Assembly: GCA_011799875.1 (NCBI GenBank) | Contig: CM022297.1 | Location: 537,885,135 to 537,949,134, forward strand | Direction of reading: 5' to 3' | Origin: Thinopyrum elongatum | Lineage: Eukaryota > Streptophyta > Magnoliopsida > Poales > Poaceae | Length of the DNA: 64,000 nucleotides | In this document: positions 56,997-64,000 of the stretch, one piece after another | Layout: each line of letters begins with the position of its first letter | Position numbering within the stretch: position 1 is the first letter of the stretch | Notes under the pieces: generated by a model | Told to the model about the DNA's origin: nothing | Database searches by the model: none | What the model saw: the letters and a program-made list of their open reading frames with translations, nothing else | Position numbers and translations under genes: made by a program

Positions 56997-57672
56997 TCAT
57001 GCAGCAGCAATAGCAGTGCGAGCGAGAGCAAGAGCAGAGCAGCAGCACGAATGAGAGCAAGAGCGGAGCAGCAGCGCGACCGACAGCAATAGTAGAGCAG
57101 AGCAGCAGCACAAACGAAAGCAAGAGCGGTGCAGCAGCGTGACTGACAGCAAGAACGAAGCCACAGTGCGAGTTAGAGCCAGAGCAGCAGCAGCAGCGCG
57201 AGCGAGAGCCGAAGCAGCAGCAGCTAGTGCCGGTGTGGAAGTCGCCGCCGAGGAAGCAAGATCGAATAAAAGATAAAATGCAACGGTGAGTGCAGAACCT
57301 CCTTGGTGGCGCCGAGTAGGCCTCGGCTTCATCGGAGTAATTGGTGAGGATGCTGCGGTTCTGGTGGGGCAGGTCAAGACGGCGCTGTGGGGATGGAGGT
57401 GGCGCGATAGATGAGGCAAACGTCGGGGCATCTCCTTGGAGGTGGAGGACGGGGTGGCTGATCTGGCGGGATGACGAGATCGACGACGGATCCTCATCTG
57501 GTGCGGTGGATGAGGGACGACGAGCTGTTGCGGTGGATGACGTCGTCCGGGAAGAGTCTCCGGTTGGGCGGCGGTCGGGAGGCCGACGGAAGAGCATGGG
57601 GTTTCACTGGTTTTGGCGGCCTCGGTGTATGACTGGGGGGGGGGGGTCGAAGGGGAAGGTAGGGGGAGCCAT
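56997..57672 (-). pseudogene. Candidate 5' exon of the CACTA transposase-like gene
   Basis: The minus-strand ATG at about 57672 (MAPPTFPFD) is followed by a run of C residues (twelve, complementary to G at 57635-57646) whose length decides the reading frame. Downstream the frames contain RRPPDRRPTGDSSRTTSST in one and TEAAKTSETPCSSVGLPTA in another. The product would be Pro/Ser/Arg-rich, typical of the disordered N-terminus of plant CACTA proteins. Further downstream an Ala/Gln/Arg simple-repeat stretch (57000-57240, built on GAGCAGCAGCGCGA) takes over. The identity of the right frame is uncertain. Confidence 0.35.
57635..57646 (+). repeat. Poly-G run (12)
   Basis: Twelve G inside the candidate 5' exon; slippage here would shift its frame. 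Confidence 0.9.
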
Positions 57673-57839
57673 GGCTTAGGGACGCGCATGTCTGAAATGT
57701 AGGGTAAGTTACGAACGTACCCCCACCAGTTTTGACCACGCGACATCGAGGCGGCATTTTCGACTGAGGGGTAGAAGGGGGATTTCGCGTGTCTGGGCTG
57801 CGGGACCGATTTCGGATGAGGAGGGAGTTTTCGCGCGCA

Positions 57840-58215
57840 TCAAAATTTCGGGATAACAAGGCGCGTCGCGGGTTGAAGAGGCGGCAGTTTCACAGCAGAA
57901 GAGACAAAAGATAGTCGAGCTTAAAATTTTGGGATAACAAGGCGCGGAACCCATGTTCGGCAGAACAAACTTAACATGTACAAAAAAACAATTCATACAA
58001 GACACAAGAGAGTCATGTCCCTTTTACTATATTGCTATAAATGCCATTGAAAAAACTACAAGAAAAATGTAAAAAAATCGGGAGAATAAGATTACCCTGC
58101 ACAGTACCAAATCAATTCACACTTCCCTCAACAACAACAAAAAACAAATCAATTCCCACCACAAGAAAGAGTCATGCCCCTTTTTATATGATTACAAATG
58201 CTCCGGTGAACCAAA
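57840..58215. other. Spacer with a short direct repeat
   Basis: AAAATTTCGGGATAACAAGGCGCG (two copies with one difference, about 57841 and 57927, 86 bases apart). Otherwise AT-rich and non-coding up to the tandem array. Confidence 0.5.
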
Positions 58216-58219
58216 GTTT

Positions 58220-59570
58220 ACATTTTGTTAAATTTCGGAATTATTCCGGGTTCGTTTGGCCTTTTTTATACATTAATTGAGTTTCTGGACATTTAATGTG
58301 CATAATTCAAATTTCAACTGCAAGCACATGCTCCGGTGCCCCAAAGTTGGTTGAAAAATCACATGTGTGTCCTTGGTGAATTTCTAGGTCCCATGCAAGA
58401 AATGGGAATGAAATTCAAACATCTGGGCATCGTGACTCGGCCGAGAACAATGAGTAACTTGGTTTTTAAATTCCTATAAATCCAAAACTTGCCTTGAAAT
58501 CATGAAACTTGGCATGGTGTCATGTCATGGCACAAACATGTTGTGGTAAAAAACTTGGCCGAATTGGAACAAGTTTTGGTATAAGCTTCTTGCAAACTAG
58601 AGCTTCTCTCAAGAAGGCTCGTGGTTCTGAGAGGGAACGTGTCACCTTTGTGTGCGAAACGATATACGCTGCCCCCCTTGATTTTCTTTACAGAGGCAAC
58701 ATAGAACTATATGACTGTCGTGTTAAATTTTGGGATTAGTCCGGGTTCATTTGGCCTTGTTTATGCATTAATTGAGTTTCTGGTCATTTAATGTGCATAA
58801 TTCAATTTTGAACTACAAGCACATGCTCTAGTGCACCAAAGTTGGTTGAAAATAACATGTGTGTCCTCGGGTGAATTTGTAGGTCCCATGCAAGAAATGG
58901 GAATGAAATTCAAACATCTGGGCGTCGTGGCTCGGCCGAGAACATTGAGAAATTTGGTTTTAAAATCCTTGTAAATCCAAAACACGCCCAAAAATCATGA
59001 AACTTGGCATGGTGTCATGTCATGGTACTATCATGTTGTGGTAAATTTTTTGGCCGAAATGGAACAAGTTTTGGTATAAGCTTCTTGGAAATCGAAGCTT
59101 CTCTCAAGAAGGCTCGTGGTTCTGAGAGGGAACGTGCCACCTTTGTGTGCGAAATGATATACGCTGCCCCCCCTTGATTTTCTTTACAGAGGCAACATAA
59201 CTATATGAGTGTCGTGTTAATTTTTGGAATTATTCCGGGTTCGTTTGGCCTTTTTTATACATTATTTGAGTTTCTGGTCATTTAATGTGCATAATTCAAA
59301 TTTGAACTACAAGCACATGCTCTAGCGCACCAAAGTTGGTTGAAAAATCACATGTGTGTCCTCTGGTAAATTCTAGGTCCCATGCAAGAAATGGGAATGA
59401 AATTCAAACATCTGGGCGTCATGGCTCGGCCGGAAACATTGAGAAACTTGGTTTTTTAATTCCTGTAAATCCAAAACACACATGAAAATTATGTAACTTC
59501 GCTTGTTGTCATGACATGGCACCAACATGCTGTGGTAATTTTGCTGTCCGATTTGCGAAGGCGCACACAT
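58220..59570. repeat. ~494-bp tandem repeat related to the array at 28-30 kb
   Basis: CCGGGTTCRTTTGGCC marks units near 58246, 58741 and 59236. Each unit contains GTGCATAATTCAA, GGTCCCATGCAAGAAATGG, CTCGGCCG-type text, ATGAAACTTGGCATG and GAGAGGGAACGTG, in the same order as the ~503-bp units of the 15.4-kb CACTA. The two arrays are clearly homologous though diverged. Confidence 0.9.
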
Positions 59571-60154
59571 TAATAATCAACAAAGTTATTTTGGAACAAG
59601 TGCTGTCATGTTACAATCGGAAACACAAGTATTATTGAAACCGTGGGCGTTCTACTTACCAATCACGTGCCGCCACGCGTCCCCTTTTTTTTATTGGCTA
59701 GGAGGTGCCGTGCGGGGTAGCTATTTGAGTACAGGAGGTGTGCGATCAGACCCCTGTGCGTGCTCATCGGGAGGAGAGCCCTTTGGCCTCTATCCGCCAC
59801 GCACCTCCCTCCCAACGTCTCCATTAATGGCGCCTGAGCCCCTGTTTCACGGCGTGGCTATGTCTCACTGGACTGAGATTTAAGAGAGAAAAATGAAAAT
59901 CTAAAAATAAAGTTTTGCACGGATCTTGAAGTAAGATCCGACGGACCTATATAGCATTGACTGCGACTTATAGCAAGCATGATGAATATAAGGACGATGA
60001 CAGTGGATAATAATTGTCTTACATATTTAGGAACATAATTAAAAAAAGCCACATGCGGCAACGCCCGAAATACACAAGGGCAAAAGAAGAAGGAAGACAA
60101 CGATCTGGCTCGCTGATCTCTACTTTCTTGATGCGTTGCTGCAGGGCGCGGGAA
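59571..60154. other. Spacer
   Basis: Non-coding. Contains GATCTTGAAGTAAGATCCGA near 59931, a small hairpin. No gene on either strand is supported. Confidence 0.4.
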
Positions 60155-60826
60155 CTAGTCTCCGCGGCGAGCGGCGATGAGCTCTTTCCTGTCCTCAATA
60201 TGCTGCTTGAGAGCATCCACGGATTCCTCCACCAGCCTTTTGCGCTTCATGCGCAGCACGGCATTCTCGTCCATAAGTTTCTCGACGATGACGCTGGTCC
60301 TCTTCAACAAGGCAGTGGTCTCCTCCTGCTGCTCCGCACTTCCGATGATCTTCGCCCTCAGCAGGTCGCGCTCGGCCTGGAGCTTCGCATTGCTCTCCCT
60401 TAGTTGCCGGAAGACGCTGGTAGCCTGTTCAAATGAGGCTTTCATGTCATCCTGCAACCTCGCCCAGCCGGAGATCTGATCCATCTGGCTAAGGATGATC
60501 GCATGCATGCGCATGTAAGAGTCCTCGCCTGCCCGCAAGACATTTTCCCAGGCCGCCGCGGCGCGGGAGGACATCTTTGCTGCATTCGCAGTGCGGCGGG
60601 ACATCTTTGCTGCTTCTGCGGCGCGGCCGGACCAGTCTTCTGCATCGACGGTGCGGCGGGACCTCCGTGCTGCTTTCGCGGCGCGGCGGGACCTCTGTGC
60701 TGCTACTGCCGCGCGGCGGGACATGTCGGCTGCTTTCGCGGTGAGGCGGGACATCTCTCGTGCTTCCGCTTCCATGCTCGCCTCTCCCTGGTGGTAATCT
60801 CTCGACCCAGAACTCACCCTGGCCAT
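60155..60826 (-). CDS. Hypothetical Ala/Arg-rich repeat protein with long coiled coil
   Basis: An intact minus-strand frame of 223 codons starts at ATG 60826 (context TGCCATGGCC, strong plant consensus), about 90 bases downstream of a TATA box. Residues 1-20 are unremarkable. Residues about 25-95 are built from an imperfect 10-12-residue repeat (MSRRAAVAAQ, RSRRAAKAAR, KMSRRTANAA), encoded by DNA repeats of GCGGCGGGACMTCTNTGCTG type. The rest, about residues 100-215, is a charged heptad-like coiled coil (for example LRESNAKLQAERDLLRAKI). It lacks a signal peptide or membrane segment. It lies just beyond the ~494-bp array, the same relative place as the Arg/Ala-rich gene at 30783-31520 in the 15.4-kb CACTA. 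No family recognised. Confidence 0.55.
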   Translation of the reverse strand: MARVSSGSRDYHQGEASMEAEAREMSRLTAKAADMSRRAAVAAQRSRRAAKAARRSRRTVDAEDWSGRAAEAAKMSRRTANAAKMSSRAAAAWENVLRAGEDSYMRMHAIILSQMDQISGWARLQDDMKASFEQATSVFRQLRESNAKLQAERDLLRAKIIGSAEQQEETTALLKRTSVIVEKLMDENAVLRMKRKRLVEESVDALKQHIEDRKELIAARRGD

Positions 60827-60915
60827 GGCAGACGCAAGGGAACGATGCTAAATGACTTGTTTGCTTTTGTGGATGAGGAGTTGAGGAGGAATGTGCAGTC
60901 ATCTTGGCATAGTAG

Positions 60916-60924
60916 TATTTATAA
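60916..60924 (-). promoter_or_regulatory. TATA box of the 60155-60826 gene
   Basis: Minus-strand TTATAAATA, 90 bases upstream of the ATG, followed by an A/C-rich leader without upstream ATG in strong context. Fits a plant core promoter. Confidence 0.6.
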
Positions 60925-61149
60925 CCGAGTACCATTAATTACGCGTCATTTATTCCCTTGATTCCACATCACCCGATGGAAGGCAGCGCATGGTCCTCAT
61001 TGATTGGACATGCATGCACACTGCATCCATGCGGTAGCCGCTGCATGCGCTGGATTAGTAAATAGGGACAATTAATAGAGCGATTACAGAGGCAATTTAG
61101 AAGATTTATTGCTCTTTCTTGGTCTTTGCGCTTTGGCTCTTGGACAAAA

Positions 61150-61170
61150 TAAACCCGGACGGAGGGAGTA
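61150..61170. mobile_element. Stowaway MITE terminus (remnant)
   Basis: AACCCGGACGGAGGGAG at 61152-61168 followed by TA is a typical Stowaway end. The opposite end was not found to the left, so only a fragment is supported. Confidence 0.5.
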
Positions 61171-62171
61171 CTAATACGCTCCTAAGTGGGAAACTGTTTA
61201 GGTTGTGATCGGTGTGAGTAGGTTTGCAATTAAATATAGCGTGGTAGGAGTAGTAATTTGGAATGTGACGAGACGCAAGCTCAAAATTTATTGACGGTTC
61301 TAGTTTCGAAGTGCGGCACTATTCCCGGATGGCGTAACGTGGGACATGTTCTCGGCCATGGTGTAGCTGTTTTGTAATATGCCATGGTACTTATTTTTCT
61401 ACTGCTGTGTACGTGCAATAACTGGCACCGTCGGATACATATCTTACGGTTATTGGGGCGTTCGACAGGAATAGCCTCGTGGCGAGCTATAGACTAGTCT
61501 ATTTTTTCACACGCATTACATCGACACATATCATCTCTCTCCCTCTTTCCCACGCACACACCTAGTCTCTCGGGACTTCTCGCACGCACCATCTCTAGCT
61601 CCCACATACACTTGTACTCTGAGTTTAGTACGTTATACACGAAGAGAAGAGGTGAACGCACACACTCGTCCTCTCTCACACACTCATCTGTAGCTATGAA
61701 TTGTAGTGTTCTCAACCATCCGATTGGCTCTATCATTGGTTCCCGTTGCTCCTTGGCCTTGATATTGAGAAGTTTAAAACACGGAGGCTAAGCTAGAGGC
61801 ACGAGGTTTTGGTTAATGTGCGGGCCACACACGGCACCAACACGACACGAGCTTCGTCTGCCTGGTGCGCAGTTGGGTGAGTACTACTAGTAGTAGTACT
61901 ACTTTGATGTGTGGCGTCAACTCGCACAAGTATGCAACACTTCCTGAACAAACAAGCATATAAGCTGCTTATACTTCTTAACCAAAGGATCTTTATATCC
62001 AACAGACACAAAATATCCGTTCGACTGTTGAAAATTACTTTAATTGCTGATCTGATGTCGAAGTAATTGTTGCGTCGCCACCAAAACCCACCATCTCTTA
62101 AGCTAAGTTAGACCGAGCTAACCCCTATATTAGCATATTACTAAGATAAACAGAAGGCACTGTAGAATCAT
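61171..62171. other. Intergenic sequence
   Basis: No coding sequence supported on either strand. Short simple motifs only (CTCTCTCCCTC near 61530 and an ACTACTAGTAGTAGTACTAC palindrome near 61883). Confidence 0.5.
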
Positions 62172-63131
62172 TTAGGAGGTGAGCTTGTCAATCTGAATGT
62201 GGAGGGACACCGTCCTCGACAACCCAGCCCCATCCAGTAGCTTGGGCGGAACTGTGAAGAAGGTCAGCTCCTGCATGGCGACATCACCGGGATCCTTGCT
62301 GCTTGTCACCTCGATTTCCACCTTGATGGTGTCGGTCCTGCCTTTGGGCTCCCCCGGCGGGCCGTTCGCCCACAGCTTGGCCACGTAGTGCGGCAGTGGG
62401 GACGCCCCCGCTCTGATGCAGACGACCGACAGGGCGATAGGCGCGCCGATGTCGAGCACGCCACGGACCAAGAAAAACGCGCGGCCGTCCTCCTCCATGA
62501 ACAGCAAGAGCCATGGCTCTGACACTGGCACTTGCAGCTGGAGCACCTTGTGGTACTGGATGTTGTGCATGGGCATGGGATGCACGGTGCTGATGTGGTG
62601 GGAGAGCGCCGGCGGCGGGCCTTCGTAGCCGCAGACGGGCACGGGGCATTTGCAGGGTGCGAGCGGACACACGCTCTGGTGATCGGCGAGCTTGTGGTAA
62701 GTGACGTAGAGCCCACAGTCTTTGTGCGGCACTCCCCCCTCACCGAGGAGAGGACGACGTCCATCTCCGTGTTCCGCACATCGAAGCCGCCACCGTGCTC
62801 ACACTTCTGGCACTGCTGCTGGTTCCCGGGGCGCTCCCCGCGGTAGTCCGTGCAGGCCAGGTGCCCTCCCTTGCACTGCACAAATCAATCGAATAGCACA
62901 TCAATCAAGAAACCTGCACCTTGCTCGATCAGCCAAATGAACGAGGTGTATTCGAACCTCATACACTGGAGGCTTCAAGGGGCGGAGGCACAAGGGGCAG
63001 TGGAGCAAGGTGAGGTCCATAGAGACCATAGAGAGCTCCATCGTCGGGTCCTGTTCCGTCGGCATGATCTCGCCCTCCTCGTGCACAACCATCTCTCGCT
63101 TTAGGGCCGGGGCATTACAAAGTTTTACCAT
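62172..63131 (-). pseudogene. SINA/SIAH-type E3 ubiquitin ligase gene, frameshifted
   Basis: Exon 1 (63131-62958) encodes KREMVVHEEGEIM, an acidic linker, then the RING start CPLCLRPLKPPVYE. A GT-AG intron (62957-62876, 82 bp) follows. Exon 2 (62875-62172) opens CKGGHLACTDYRGERPGNQQ, the rest of the RING, then the SIAH zinc finger (CGLYVTYHKLADHQSVCPL, CPVPVCGYEGPPPALSHHIS) and the TRAF-like substrate-binding domain to the TGA at 62172. Two lesions are visible: the RING Cys expected after ACTD is Tyr, and one C is missing near 62735 (TGCCGCAC where the family reads TGCCCGCAC), shifting the frame just before the SIAH finger. Such proteins attach ubiquitin to targets via an E2. The rest of the domain is open. 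The true start may lie in an unseen upstream exon, since the first codons look intron-like. Confidence 0.85.
62876..62957 (-). other. Intron of the SINA-like gene
   Basis: Minus strand GTTCGAATACA...TTGTGCAG between codons VYE and CKGG of the RING finger. Correct GT-AG borders; splicing keeps the reading frame. Confidence 0.85.
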
Positions 63132-63134
63132 CAC

Positions 63135-63589
63135 ATATTTATACTAATTCAAGGTGCATTAAATCAACACATGCAAGTATCAAAAGGAAAGTCACGGCAT
63201 GCATGCATGCGTTGTAATTAATGCATCGCTAAACGCAAAGTATTGAAATATATCGAGTGCACTGCTTTGATGTGTCGCGTCAACTCGTACAACAAGGAGA
63301 AGTTTGATTACAACACCCTCTCCCTCGCCCATGAGCGTGGTGGCTCGCAGGACTAGGAGAAGCTTTCACTACAAGCTCTCCCTCCCGCACGCGATGGACA
63401 TGCAGCAGTTCATTCGGTGTCAGATGGCTAGAAGCATACTAGTAGTACTCCACTGCAGTAGTACCATCATTGTTCAACTTCCCGAAGAGGCGAAGAGCCA
63501 AGCGCAACCCAGACGCTCGTGTGGCAGTTTCATGTGTAGGGGAGGTAGTATAGTGACGTAGTCTAGGATAGCGTGTACCGTGCCTCTAA
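63135..63589. other. Upstream region of the SINA-like gene
   Basis: On the minus strand this would be the promoter or an upstream exon or intron. GCATGCATGCATGC (around 63198) is an RY-type repeat. No clear TATA box or additional coding exon could be supported. Confidence 0.4.
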
Positions 63590-63852
63590 GGCTGGTCATA
63601 GTGAGGAGTATCATATACTAGTATCATGCATATGATACTACATCTATAGTGCATAGTATCATATATTAGTATCATAAATGGTCTCATTTATTGCCATGCA
63701 TGACACATAGTAGCATAACATTTATTATGTTACGGTATCTACCTATGTTACTAGTATAACCATCTCTCTCTTCTTTAATTGCCTGCCACATAAGCATGTT
63801 TGCGAGTCCCAAGTGCATGATACTAGTTATGTTACCCCCACTATGGGCAGCC
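63590..63852. mobile_element. Tourist-like (PIF/Harbinger-type) MITE, 263 bp
   Basis: Ends GGCTGGTCATAGTGAGGAGT and, reversed, GGCTGCCCATAGTGGGGGTA form an imperfect terminal inverted repeat. The 3-bp duplication TAA is at 63587-63589 and 63853-63855. The interior repeats ATCATATACTAGTATCATGC in both orientations. TAA duplications are typical of Tourist elements; superfamily assignment is inferred from that. Confidence 0.75.
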
Positions 63853-64000
63853 TAAGCTTAAAATCGTTGGAGTCGGCTCCATGCTATGAGGCCGTCTCCA
63901 AACATTTTTTTATTAAAATAATCTTCTGGCCCTACCTGTCATCCTGGTGATTCTAGTTTGCACACTCATCTGGTCAAGACAGGAATATATACTTTAATTT
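63853..64000. other. Right-edge sequence
   Basis: Non-coding sequence; no feature recognised. Confidence 0.4.

Larger units (their letters stand above)
35647..57700 (-). mobile_element. CACTA element with GGCCCA subterminal array and transposase-like exons; right end not located
   Basis: The left end CACAACAAAAAAATACACTT differs by one base from the terminus CACTACAAAAAAATACACTT I associate with Triticeae CACTA elements, and it interrupts a gag frame after ATC. It is followed by a dense GGCCCA array, then minus-strand exon-like blocks (37179-37505, 38178-38531, repeated ~449-bp units, 54398-56700, and 56997-57672). A Gypsy element (40020-54396) and a Stowaway MITE (54588-54748) are inserted in it. 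I could not find a right terminus or a matching ATC duplication, so the end given is a minimum extent. Confidence 0.65.

Noticed and set aside
57000..57240. Cysteine-rich or glutamine-rich protein frames
   Set aside because: Both come from a GAGCAGCAGCGCGA simple-repeat stretch read in different frames.
63304..63561. 85-codon plus-strand frame upstream of the SINA-like gene
   Set aside because: No recognisable motif, opposite strand to the gene, and no promoter or splice support.
1..64000. tRNA or rRNA genes
   Set aside because: Only primer-binding sites complementary to tRNA ends were seen; no cloverleaf or rRNA sequence recognised.

Overview
The window is plant nuclear DNA, almost certainly from a Triticeae grass (wheat, Aegilops, rye or barley). 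The evidence is that nearly every base can be assigned to nested transposable elements typical of that tribe: an Angela/WIS/BARE-type Copia element, Athila-type Gypsy elements primed by tRNA-Asp, large CACTA transposons with kilobase-scale tandem arrays, and Stowaway and Tourist MITEs. I see no intact conserved host gene. The only recognisable ordinary host gene is a SINA/SIAH-type E3 ubiquitin ligase copy at 62.2-63.1 kb, and it carries a frameshift and a lost zinc ligand.

Layout. (1) 1-6500: degenerate Copia element; its 5' LTR runs off the left edge and its 3' LTR is cut short. (2) 6501-8709: remnant of another retroelement with a broken 'putative gypsy-type transposon' (PF04195-like) gene. 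(3) 8710-9222 plus 34936-34986: one LTR fragment in reverse orientation, split by (4) an Athila-type Gypsy element at 9223-34935 with a 5-bp AACCA target duplication. Its 3' LTR is in turn split by (5) a 15.4-kb CACTA element (18658-34078, TAG duplication). That CACTA has no recognisable transposase but carries a B3-like gene fragment, three alanine-rich helical protein genes, a dead 3'-5' exonuclease gene and about 0.5-kb tandem repeats. (6) A second CACTA (23581-28016, CCT duplication) sits inside those repeats and carries its own B3-like fragment. (7) 34987-35646: Gypsy gag fragment, interrupted by (8) a third CACTA starting at 35647 (GGCCCA-rich subterminal array, transposase-like exons on the minus strand to about 57.7 kb, right end not found). 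(9) Inside it is a Gypsy element at 40020-54396, and inside that element's reverse-transcriptase reading frame is (10) a 4.15-kb probable solo LTR (44155-48304, ACATC duplication). (11) 58.2-64 kb: tandem repeats related to those in element 5, an alanine/arginine-rich coiled-coil gene with a TATA box, the damaged SINA gene, and a Tourist-like MITE.

How it fits together: the autonomous retroelement genes are all broken by stops, frameshifts or insertions, so the locus records layered insertion rather than a working pathway. The most interesting part is the CACTA cargo: helical alanine-rich proteins, B3-like modules and an exonuclease gene, carried by an element without visible transposase, with related repeats and a similar-looking gene recurring near 58-61 kb. 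Family names come from recollection of sequence, not from a database search.
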